Assembly: GCA_033065855.1 (NCBI GenBank)
Contig: JAVXUO010001104.1
Location: 186,001-250,000, forward strand
Source: Escallonia rubra
Taxonomy: Eukaryota; Streptophyta; Magnoliopsida; Escalloniales; Escalloniaceae
Direction: 5' to 3'
DNA length: 64,000 nucleotides
Every line of letters begins with the position of its first letter. The stretch's first letter is position 1. Position numbers and translations under genes: made by a program. This document shows positions 24,031 through 34,601 of the stretch, piece after piece. Under the pieces are notes generated by a model. That model was not told where the DNA came from and ran no database searches. It was given only the letters and a program-made list of their open reading frames with translations.

Positions 24031-25480
24031 TATGCATATAGGTAGGATAATTTTTTCTCTTATATAATATCCCATAATTATTTTCCCAGAAGTACTAATT
24101 ATAAGTTAGTAGAAGCTATTGATCATACACATTACAATAAAATTGGTCCCATGAAAAATTGGTAACTATAAAAAAGTCAACTTATTGACTAATTTATTTA
24201 CCTATACTCTATAAGCCAAGCATGTGTGCATTGAAGTAATTTTGGTGTAACGTGCTAACCAGTAACACGTGTCACTGAACATTGGTACGTAACTATCATT
24301 AAAATATCATTTGAGATTAAAATGTAAAAGAAAAAAATATTTAAATGACTATCTTAGAAGTTAGAGCCATGTTTGGTTTCTATTAAAACTTTTGGTAACT
24401 TCTATTTTCTTAAAATTATTTTATCTTTATCTTTTGAACAGGCATCGTGTGTGCCTTATCTATATTTATATCTATCTATCTATCTATACTATATGTAATG
24501 AGAATGGACCTTTTGGTGTAATACTACTTTTAGTATTATATAACTACATATCTAGCAAGTTGACACTTGAAATTCTAAGAAAAATCTTAAAAAGTGACAA
24601 AAAATAAATTTTAAATACTATAGTAAATAACTACCTTTGTTTGGTTTGTACAATTTAAAGTTATAGTTAAAATATATTTTAAAGGCCAAGCTTGATTGCT
24701 GACTTTGTTTTTACACATGGATCGAGTGTGCCACGATAACTATTAACTAGTGTTATATAGAAAACACAATATGATAGTTGGTGTAACCACTTTTGGTGCT
24801 ATATAACCGCCTATTCAGAGGAATGACATTTCACATTAAAAAATAATTGTTTAAAAGCGACACAAAACAAAACTTTTAATAGTAAGTAACTAACTGTGAG
24901 GAGATGTTTGGTTTTTTACAATTTATAATTATTTCACAAACTATGCACTGCTTGACTTTTTAGAATTTCGTATTATTAGCATTATTTTTTAGACACGCAC
25001 TTATGAGAAATAGAAAAGTATGTAAACATAAAAGAAAATAATCAACCTTTTGTTTTGGAAGAGTAACTAACCACCACCACTACAAAAACTACTCCCCGCA
25101 ACCACAAAAATGTGATTTTTTTAGTAAATTAGGCTGTCATGTGTATCTCTTTTAATTAGTGGAACTTAAATAAGATACAAAAATATGTAAAAAAAAATTC
25201 ACTTTCTTTTGTTTCAAGGAACCTTTTCTTTGACAGTTTAAAGTGAAGTATATCAACTTTTAAAGACTTTAAGAGAGAAAAAAAATAATTTGTAACACGC
25301 GTATCGCGTGTGGGTGATAACTCGTTATATACAATGTAAAGTCTCTGTAAACTTTTGGTGTGGTAATAGTTTTGGTGTAACATATTAATTCACTGACACT
25401 TGACAGTTAAGGAAAAAAAAATTGGCTCGAAAGAAAAGTAATAACCACCCTTTTATTTAGTAAAATTTGATAACTTTGTC
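24031..25480. repeat. AT-rich region of degenerate ~270-bp repeats
   Basis: Blocks beginning TTTTGGTGTAA near 24240, 24512, 24776 and 25365 share the later motifs TATATAAC, TTGACACTTGA, AAAGCGACA and TTTTAATA in the same order. They look like an old tandem repeat. Small GC hairpins such as CACGCGTATCGCGTG (near 25295) occur in it. No gene is seen. Confidence 0.5.
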
Positions 25481-26780
25481 TTTTTTTTTTTTTTTGGGAT
25501 CAAAATGTCCTTTGTATTCCTTTAAGGCACATATACCACTTTCATTACATTTTTACATCTTAAATGTTTCTTTCTATGTACACATCATATCCTACTCTAA
25601 CAGAAAATTTGAATCAAGATCCCAAGCATAACACAGGTCTTCATTCCTCTGTGATCTCTTTTCCTTCTTCTAACTTTGGGTTCTATATTTCATCCACTGC
25701 TTAATGACATACATACATCCCTGGACAATTGCCCATTTCCCTTCAAAGATTCTTGAATTCCTCTCTTGCCAGATCTCATAAACTGTGGTTGCCACCATTA
25801 GTTTCTCTAATCTAGCATGTAAACTCTTTCCTTTGAAACTGCATGCAGCTTTAGATATAAACTCTTCCCATGAATGTAATGCAGGTTGTACCATCAAGTT
25901 GCCAAAACCAATCTTCCATAGTTCTTCTGCAAACTTGCATTTTGTAAAAAAGATGGTCTTCATTCTCACTCTGCTGCATACACAGAACACATGTATCTTC
26001 TTGAATAATTTTCCATTGTTTCAGCTTATGTCGTGTCCTTAGGCCCCCTTTACAGGTTATCCATAACATAATTGAGCATTTAAGAATGTTCCATGTAAAC
26101 CAAATGAAACTCCATAAAGGATCATAGGTGCCATGAGTTCTCAGTTCCTCCCAAGCTAATTTGATGGTGAACACACCATTTGTATTTAACCTCCAAGTTA
26201 CTTGATCAGGTACATATGTATTTGGACTTGGTAAAGCTCTTATTAAGGCATTGATACACCTTAACTCACTTGACTGAAAGATATCAGTCACTTTTGCATT
26301 ACTCTGCAGGCCAAAATCATATATATCCCTTGGTCCAAATTGTTCAATCAAAGGGATCTCACTTATCCATCTATCCCTCCATAACCATGTGCTCTTACCA
26401 TCCCCCACTTTATACAAAATCATCTTGCTACATTTTTCTCTTAGTTTCAACAATTTACACCATGTCCAAGAAGTCACAACAGGAGGCTTAAAAGTCCATA
26501 AGTGCTGATCTTTTATTATGTACATGTGACACCACTTAACCCATAAAGAGTCCTTTCTGTGTGCTAGATCCCAGAGATGCTTGCATATAGCTGCTGTGTT
26601 CCATTCATCTAGTCTTTTAATTCATAAGCCCCCTTCCTTCTTAGGCATACACACATCTCTCCAAGCTACCTTAGCCACACTGCATTTAGCATCTTTTCCT
26701 GTCCAAATAAATGTTCTGATCTTTTTCTCAATCAATTTGTCTTTTTCTCATAACTTTGCACATACATTTCATGCGCTACA
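25481..26780 (-). mobile_element. 5'-truncated L1-type LINE, 3' end of ORF2 with poly(A) tail
   Basis: On the minus strand the sequence encodes the end of a plant L1 reverse-transcriptase protein: KKIRTFIWTGKDAKCSVAK, then VGDGKSTWLWRDRWIS and the zinc-binding zf-RVT region with CVLCMQQSENEDHLF. A T-run at 25481-25495 on the plus strand is its poly(A) tail. The copy is dead: a TGA in the GGL.IKRL motif (near 26620) and a frameshift near 25950 (DHLF to FTKCKFAEELW) break it. Everything upstream of the RT C-terminus is missing, as expected from incomplete reverse transcription. The 5' edge lies beside a 72-bp TA microsatellite (26794-26865). Confidence 0.85.
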
Positions 26781-26790
26781 AAAACTAGTT

Positions 26791-26793
<3 letters not shown>

Positions 26794-26865
<72 letters not shown>
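26794..26865. repeat. TA microsatellite, 36 units
   Basis: An uninterrupted alternating TA run of 72 bp. Reading frames through it (YIYIYI) are not genes. Confidence 0.97.
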
Positions 26866-26867
<2 letters not shown>

Positions 26868-27153
26868 TCATGTTACCATTGTGAATACCATTTTCTCAAA
26901 TTTTAAAATTCCTATTTTTGATTTTTTCTTTCTCGGGTCACCATTCTCAAATTCAATTTTTAAGATTCTCAAATTTTCAAATACCATTCACCAGCTCTTT
27001 GCAAATATGTCATTGGAATTCATCTCAGTCATTTTGACTAACAATAGTATTCAAATAACATTTCAAATATGCTATCTACTAATCTTTTAATATATATATA
27101 TATATATATATATACACTTATAAAAGTATGAATCTTGTGAATCATTTCGTTCC

Positions 27154-27840
27154 GTTTTTGCCCTTCATTAATTACTTCAATAACAATCTTACCCTTTTGC
27201 AATTAATAATTACTAATGTTCTAAACTCTTTTCTTCCGGTGTTGCCCTCCGCTAATTACTCCAATGACAATCATACCCTTCCGTAATTAATTTCTTTGCA
27301 ATGAGTTTATTCAACATTATGTGATAAATTTAATCTAAATCTACATTTGTACAGTGGGAAACGAAATGTGTGGTTACCAACAAAAAAAAAAGAACTTGTA
27401 ACGAAACCCTTTAAGTCCAAGAGAAAGACAAAGCTAAGAAATTAAAATAGCTGGACAAAAAAACAACGAGAACAAAAACAAAAGAGTTCAAGCTTTAAAA
27501 ACAGCTAATGAAAAAAAAAAAGGTTTTTGCCCTTTGTTAATTATTTCAATAACAATCTTATCTTTTTGCAATTAATAATTACTAATGTTCTAAACTCTTT
27601 TCTTCCGATTTTGCCATCCGTTAATTACTCCAATGAAAATTGTACCCTTCCATAATTAATTTCTTTGTAATGAGTTTATTGAACATTACGTGATAAATTT
27701 AATCTAAATCTATATTTATACATTGGGAAACGAAATATGTGGTTGCAAAAAAAAAAATAACGAAACCCTTTAAGTCCAAGAGAAAAACAAAGCTAAGACA
27801 AAAGAGTTCAAGCTTCAAAAACAACTAATGGAAAAAAAAG
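27154..27840. repeat. Large tandem duplication (~370 and ~315 bp)
   Basis: Copy 1 (27154-27521) and copy 2 (27522-27840) both run from GTTTTTGCCCTT through ACTAATGTTCTAAACTCTTT and CGAAACCCTTTAAGTCCAAG to a purine-rich tail. Copy 2 lacks about 50 bp near its end. Confidence 0.88.
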
Positions 27841-28307
27841 AAGAAGAAGATACCGAAAAAACAATAAAACCAAACCGACAAAAAATTAGCCAAAGAAAAA
27901 ATAATTAAAGTTAGTTGACATATATGGCGTCAAAATTGCAAACCTTATTACATTTTACTTCTTGATACTTTTAAGGCCGGATGTATTTTCACTATCAAAA
28001 AGCAACCAAGCAATTGTATTGAAGATGCATGCACTAAAACATTTCCTGAATTTACATACAGGGAACGAGAGTGCAAGCAGTCATGTCCAATGATGCCATC
28101 TCAAAGTTTGAGCCGGTGCTTCAAAAATGAACAACATACTTAATATCATATGGAATAATTAGGCCAACGAACCAAAATTTCACAAATGTCAACAAGCACA
28201 TTGAATTGTCACTTCCAGTGATAGCCAACATCATTCAAGCTCCTGAAGAAATTTGTATGGATAATATCTTGAAGAATTTTATGCCGATCCGACAGGCAAT
28301 ACATAAA

Positions 28308-28710
28308 CACTACAAGAAATAGGTTCTTAGTGACGGAAAATTCCGTCACTAAAAAAGCAATTTCCGTCACAAAAAGTTTTAGTGACCCCACACGATTCCG
28401 TAGCGTAAAACCTTGTCACTAAAAAGTTACTAACAGAAATTAACAATTCCGTCACGCCACAGGCGACAGAATGGAGACATTTAGTGACGGAAAATTTCTA
28501 TCACTAAAGGTATTTTATATTTCGAAAAACGTAATTTATTTATTTTTAATTTTGTATAAAATAATTGGTGACGGAAAATTCCGTCACATGAAAGGTAACT
28601 ATTCCGTCAGTAATTCATTTTTACAACAAATTTCGCCACTACTTTTGGTTTGCAAATTTTATCAATGTTTTATGCATTTAGCGACAAATCATAATCGTCG
28701 CTAAAATTAG
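28308..28710 (+). mobile_element. One end of a CACTA (En/Spm) transposon
   Basis: CACTACAAGAAAT at 28308 is the canonical CACTA terminus. It is followed by many copies, in both orientations, of the subterminal motif TTTAGTGACGGAAA / TTTCCGTCACTAAA. No matching TTTCTTGTAGTG end was found downstream, so either only one end remains or the other end is diverged. An A-rich minisatellite (CCACAAAATCCATTAACAC) at 28760-28960 lies next to it. Confidence 0.72.
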
Positions 28711-30739
28711 AAAACAAAAGAAGTTTAGTTCTGCCTCTTTTTTCAAATCCCATTTTTTTCTCAAACATGTATACAACAAATCCATCAACTCATCAAGCAC
28801 ACAAAATCCATTACCACATCAAGCTCCACAAAATCCATTAACACAATATCCATTACCACATCAAGCTCCACAAATTCCATCAACATAAACTCCACAAAAT
28901 CCATTAACACAAACTCCACAAATCCACAAACACATAAAATACCAAGTCCAACATAAATCCTAAACTATCATAAAGTAACGATCATCCTTGAACATGAAAG
29001 TAAGTTGATGTTTGAACATATCAAATTAAAGAGAGGGGATTAGTTGGTCACTCAATTTCCGTCCTCATCAAGGTCCTACAGCATCCTAAGTAAGATGACA
29101 TGAAAAAAAAATCAAATAACACGCATATTATTGCATTTAGAATTTCATATTGTACCTGTTGTGCTCAATTTAATGTCAGCTTTGTTAAGTCAATCATTAG
29201 ATTAGAGCTTAAACTTTATAATTGAAGACCAGTCTAAGTAAGAGTGATACCCCATGTCAACAAAATTCTAAACTGATAAATTGATTATAACTTGGTTCAA
29301 CTAATTATTAAAAATTTATAAAGAAGCCATTTAAGCTAAAGTGTGTTTAATAGGAACGAGAAAAGAGAATCCAACCTTCTAAGATAGACAGAGCTCGAGA
29401 AAATAGGAGAAGAGGGCTCGAAGATATGCTGTAAAATCACTAAAGTTCAATTTTAGGTTGCCCATTGAAAAAAATAAAAAAAGGTGAAAAACTTGATACT
29501 TACAACTTGAATGATTTAAATTTTAAGGAAGTAATGAGTTTCATACCTAAGATATGGTTGATTGGAGCTCATCAACGGATCAAATTAATGTGTAGATGTA
29601 AATGATTTTAGGAAGCTTTTTACCATCACTCTACTACAACTACATCCAAATGATCAATTATCCGTTATAGTTGATATAAACATAATCGGTTGTAACACTG
29701 TTTGAGGATAATATTGGACCAATGCTAGGGAGAAAAAAAAATACGAGGAAAGGACCATTAGAAGATAGTAATTCTTTTGGCAAACATGTTTTGTCAATGT
29801 ATGAGCATAATATTCAAAGTATCAAAATGGAACCTACTAGATTTTCCCATTTGAAATAGAAGAAACTACTCAAGTTAGGCATCAAGATAAAAATGAAAAT
29901 GAAGTAACTCCTTGGAGAAAAAATCATTTCAGAGGGACCATGCCATATGGCCGACCTGTTTACAAGTTAATTGCTTGCCTTCTAAGAAGTAGTATTGCCT
30001 TTTCTATTTGCATTTGTATAGTTCAAATGCTTTCCCGTAATACATTTATGTTGTTTTTTATAAAATTATTGTTGTAAATGCCTTGACACTATGAACTTTT
30101 GCTTTTATGACAAGTCTATTCACATATATGTTGTCATGTGTGGGCAATGTTAGATAATGAGGAGAAATACTGATTAGAAACGCAAACCTTTTTAAAGAAA
30201 GCGGGAATGCTAGATAATAAGAGAGCACTTATAAGCGGGAATCGAGTTTCATGATAAAGGCTTGCATGCCTACATATAAGTTATCCATGACGTAGTTATA
30301 CGTGGAATTGCATTGCATCTAAATATCTTAAAATAACCTATTAGGCCAAATTAGGAGTCATGTATAGAAGATCCAACCACAACTAAAGAAAGATCCAGTC
30401 ATCCGCTTGAGTCAAATAGTCGTAAATGATCATATGCATGTCTTTGAACGAGTATTTAATGTTGAACTGTAGTTCAGTTGAGTTATAAATAAGTCTCTTC
30501 ATTTGCCTCCTTGTCAAGCTTTATCTTAATAGCTTGATAATTCTAGAAGCGCTTGTCTTTCACACACTGCACTTTGCTAAATGAGCCATAATGAAAAATA
30601 GCAGCATCACAATTTTCTTCACTTTCTACATTTGCTTGTCCTTTGAAATTTCTGCCCCCACTTTTAGTTGTCTTGCCATTAATTGTGATCGTGTATACTT
30701 CTAAAGTAAAGACACATGAACATTAAGCTTTGCCACAAA
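28711..30739. other. Interior of the Helitron region, no gene recognised
   Basis: AT-rich sequence. Apart from the minisatellite at 28760-28960 I see no supported frame, exon or repeat. Confidence 0.45.
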
Positions 30740-31315
30740 GGCCTGCTACTGCCTCCTGTTACCGAACCTCTTTCTGCCTCTCAGTTGAATGAGCTTAAAG
30801 CCTTTGCCACTTAAAAGAAATCCAGTAGCCTGGTTATTGATGATGATGCTAATCACGAGACACGTGATTGATCTTGTTTGTGGTGAAGTTGTTAGTGTTG
30901 TAACCAAGAGCACCCCCAAGCGGAACATGCAAAAAAATGGTATGCTAAAAAGATCAATATTTCTGAAGCTCATTTCATTAAAGCTCAAAAATGGCTCTAT
31001 CAAAAACTAGTTCTCTCAGGTGTTAATGCTTAGTTTCCTTATCTAGAACTCAAGAAGTACTGTGCACCATGACAAAATAACTTATCTCAAGAACTTAAAT
31101 CGAGAGTATAGGCCATCCCTTGTTGTGATTCTTGAAACCAAGCATTTGGGAATTAGGATTCCTAGACTAGCTAAGAGGCATAATATGGAACACTTTATGC
31201 ACGCCGATCTTCAGAATCCTCTCACTTGGCTATTTTGGCACAATAGTCTAACTATTAATTTATTCTCTCACTGTAAAAAAGCTATATCAGTTTCTCTTTA
31301 TTTTGCTCGTGTTCC
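30740..31315 (+). pseudogene. LINE fragment: end of ORF1-like sequence and start of the endonuclease domain
   Basis: After a region resembling a LINE ORF1 tail (SEAHFIKAQKWLYQKLVLSG, about 30955-31020), the reading MLS…NSRSTVHHDKITYLKN and REYRPSLVVILETK (about 31030-31140), then TWLFWHNSLTINLFSHCKKA (to about 31290), matches the first quarter of an L1 APE-type endonuclease. The expected WN and ETK motifs are recognisable, but several frame breaks are present and nothing of the reverse transcriptase follows. It stops where RPA-like sequence begins, so the LINE copy was either captured or cut by rearrangement. Confidence 0.6.
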
Positions 31316-31329
31316 TTTGTGTATATGCC

Positions 31330-33600
31330 AAATGCACCAAAGTGGAAAGGAAGCAGTTAATAGACAATGTACTTCTTCTTACTTTTACGATTCTACAGGC
31401 ATTCTAGGAGTAGTGGTTAACGCAAAACCACTCTCAAGCATCAGGAGAAACAGAGATGAGACTGTGCATAAAAGGCGAGAAATCATCACGATGGACAAAG
31501 AATATTTCACTAAAACTAAGGCCTTCTAACGTTCAAAAAAAAAGAGGAAGATAGCTACTATTGTAAATCTTATGTAATGCAGGTCGACTTTCACAACTAT
31601 AACGCTTTGGGGTGACTTAGCAACTAATGAAGGCAAAGATTTAGAGACAGAAGCCGAAGAACAACCAATTATTGTAATAGATAATGTCAAAGCAATAGAA
31701 TATCAAGGTAGACTAACTTGAAATTTAAGTGTTTTATTCATAGTCTCAAAAGCATTATAAAAGCATTAACGTAACACTTTTCAAGAATATTGTAGGTGAA
31801 CCTCAACTATCACTATCATTCATCAGAACGCTATAAGTTAACCCGAAAATCAAGGAAGCGAATTCAATCAAAAACTGGTAATACACATTCTTTTTAGACA
31901 TGACCTAAACCTTATGAAACAGTAATGCAGAACTTCTCACAATTTTTAACTTCAAACACAGGTTGAAAAAGGAAAGACCATGTCTATCACCAATTGGAAA
32001 AATGAGAGATGCAACAGTTGTAACCCTTGAAGAAATCCTCGCAAATGCATCAAAAACAACTTAGGTGAGACAAATATATATATATATATATATATATATG
32101 GAGCTGATCCGTTGAGAGCGTGGGCAAAATAGGAGAAGTTGCAAACGCGATCTGACCGTCCATCCCGAAAGATGGACGGTCCAAATCGCGCCTTTTTCGA
32201 ATACTGTCAGTCGTCCGCGATACAGTATAGCGGACGGACTTTTTTACCTTTTTGCCCTCTGACCCGTCCGCTATACTGTATCGCGGACGGTCCAAAAATT
32301 TTTTTTACGTTTTTTTTAAGTTCGTCCGCTACATAATGTAGCGGACGATTTTTTTACAAAAATAGCCTCCTGTTCCATCCGCTACATTATGTAGCGGAGG
32401 AGTAAGCAGGCATTATTTTTTTTTCCAGTCCTTTCTCTCATTAAAATTCTGACATGTTTCTCTCTCTCTCTCTCATCCGTCAATTTCTGACACACTCTCT
32501 TTCCTCTCTCTCTCTATCTCTCATCAATTTATGACGCTTTCTCTCTCTTTTCTCTCACCATGATTTCTTTTATGGGTTCTGGATGTAACACATAATGTAA
32601 ATAGTATGCATGGGTAAGGGAAGGCTGAATTTCAGCCGTGTCATGTTGGTGCATGGTGAGGCCGTGGAGTGATGGCAGCCGTGGTGGAGTGCGGCTGGGT
32701 ACGGGGACCTTGCGTAAGTGTATCGGAGCCAAAAGGTTGGAGAGAAACAGCCTTGGGGAGGCTGTCAAGTATGCTGTTGACAGGAAAAGGACCCACTGTC
32801 GTGAGGCAGTGTGTGTAGATTGGACAATAACAAGCCATTGCCGTGAGGCAGTGGCTGCTTTGCTGTGACTTGGGTTTGAGAAGATTATGCTTTGGAAAGA
32901 AAAATGAAGCAAGGGCAGTAGCTTGGAGGGAAACAAAAATTTAGTGAATGAAGGAGAAGATGATGGGTCTAGCTGTGGGAGTTGGAGAAATTGGTTATAT
33001 GCATATGAGTATATGTATGTGTATATTAGAGAGTTACAAAATGGTGTAGTGTGTAGTAAGTATGGAATGTGACATTGGATTTGTAAATGGGTGCCTGTGT
33101 AAAGAAGAAGAAGAATGAGGGGAAAGGACAATGGGGTGGCCCATCTTTACGTGGGTATGTTTCTGGAGAACAAAAGAAGAAGAAGAAGAATGGTTTCTGG
33201 AGAACAAAAGAAGAAGAAGAATGGGGGGAAAGGACAAAGGGTGGGGCCCTTCAGCAAATCATGCCCACAGCAAATGTGTGCCTGCCTACTCCTCCGCTAC
33301 ATAATGTTACATAATGTAGCGGATGGAACAGGAGGCTATTTTTGTAAAAAAATCGTCCGCTACATTATGTAGCGGACGAACTTAAAAAAAACGTAAAAAA
33401 AATTTTTGGACCGTCCGCGATACAGTATAGCGGACGGGTCAGAGGGCAAAAAGGTAAAAAAGTCCGTCCGCTATACTGTATCGCGGACGACTGACAGTAT
33501 TCGAAAAAGGCGCGATTTGGACCGTCCATCTTTCGGGATGGACGGTCAGATCGCGTTTGCAACTTCTCCTATTTTGCCCACGCTCTCAACGGATCAGCTC

Positions 33601-33671
<71 letters not shown>

Positions 33672-34372
33672 GAATACAACACTTACTAACAATAGTTTTA
33701 TACAGAAATTATACTGCTCTTTCAAAGTGAAGCTACTGATTATTGAGAACAAAGAAGAACTATGGTACTAAGTATGCAGAAAATGCGGCAAGGAAGTTAC
33801 AATCACAGCGAAATGGTCGACTTTTAAGGACGAAAAGTGTGAATCTCCAATAACTTATGAACCGAGGTAAACTTATGAACCGAGGTAAACTACGGGAATC
33901 AACAAGACATATTTATTTGAACAAAAATATTGTTGATTCAGTGATAATGATTAAAAAGAATAGTTACATGTTGAAACTGGTTGTAATTGGAAACACACAA
34001 CATGTATTCGTAACATTGTTCGATACAGTCGAAACTTTAATTGGATGCTCAGTCTCAAAATTGATACAGTCAAAGCAAGTATGCGAACTTCATCACTATA
34101 TGCCTTGTAAAAAGTTAAACATTGACAATATCTAACACTAACGAGTTACATACAGCCTGACAAGAATCTTGAAAAAATGGAAGGCAAAGAATTCATCTTC
34201 ATCGTTAGGATGGACAAAAAGACTGAAGATAACAGAATCCGAGTAAGGTTGGTAGCACAAGAAGTTCAAGAGTATTGCCCAGCAGAACTACATGAGGAAA
34301 ATATTCGAATTACAGCCCATGATCTCGTGCACTCCAGCCATGCAAAAACGAAGCTCAAATTTGATGAAGACT
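31330..34372 (+). pseudogene. RPA70-like single-stranded-DNA-binding protein remnant, split by a palindromic element
   Basis: Pieces in the right order match the large subunit of replication protein A. An OB-fold DBD-B part reads YDSTGILGVVVNAKPLSSIR (about 31388-31445) and continues as LWGDLATNEGKD (about 31608-31645) and VNPKIKEANSIKNW (about 31830-31875). A linker contains GKMRDATVVTLEEILA (about 32000). A DBD-C zinc part reads ENKEELWY.VCRKCGKEVT (about 33745-33810), followed by YMLKLVVIGNTQHVFVTLFD (about 33965-34025), and the last frame ends at 34372. Stops and probable introns interrupt it. The 1.5-kb element at 32100-33602 lies between the linker and DBD-C, in a TA run that was probably intronic. 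RPA-like genes are frequent passengers of plant Helitrons; a decayed host paralogue is the alternative. Confidence 0.62.
32100..33602. mobile_element. Large palindromic element inside a TA microsatellite, ~313/323-bp inverted repeats
   Basis: Near-perfect inverted repeats at 32100-32412 and 33280-33602 start GGAGCTGATCCGTTGAGAGC and end near GTAGCGGAGGAGTA. They differ mainly by a 10-bp insertion. Each arm is itself made of smaller palindromes: GTCCGCGATACAGTATAGCG with its inverse, GTCCGCTACATTATGTAGCG, and a GATGGACGGTCC stem. TA repeats flank both sides (about 32074-32099 and 33603-33668). The 870-bp middle is pyrimidine-rich and then unremarkable; I recognise no gene in it. Frames reading through both arms give the same peptide simply because the arms are complementary. 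Confidence 0.85.
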
Positions 34373-34601
34373 AGAAAGATATTATATAGTACTGTTAATT
34401 AAATTATATAAAAGTAAAACTGCATCATCTCATTCTCCATTTTCGTGTTGAAGAATAAAGTTTATATATCTCGAACAAAGACGTAAATTGTTTCTTTCAA
34501 TTTCTCCATTTTCTCTTCGTTTCGCCAACAACTTTGTACATTATGATTTTAAAAACTACTCTCGACCATATTCACGTGCAACACACGTGCTTTATACTAG
34601 T

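Larger units (their letters stand above)
27083..34600 (+). mobile_element. Probable Helitron carrying an RPA70-like gene remnant, with nested insertions
   Basis: The right edge has the hallmark 3' end of a Helitron: a hairpin with CACGTG arms (34573-34578 and 34584-34589), seven more bases, then CTAG at 34597-34600 followed by host T. A compatible 5' end, TCTTTTAATATATA with host A before it, lies at 27083, followed by ATACACTTATAAAAGTATGA, which resembles known plant Helitron starts. An RPA-like single-strand DNA-binding gene, common cargo of plant Helitrons, sits near the 3' end. No Rep/helicase gene is recognised, so the copy is non-autonomous. The 3' end is convincing; the exact 5' end is inferred. 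Confidence 0.55.

Noticed and set aside
26581-27090. A 169-codon frame on the plus strand
   Set aside because: Its middle is the TA microsatellite (YIYIYI) and the start lies antisense to the LINE.
33406-33771. A 121-codon frame repeated at 32050-32295 on the other strand
   Set aside because: The same peptide appears twice only because the two places are complementary arms of the palindromic element, and it ends in TA repeat.
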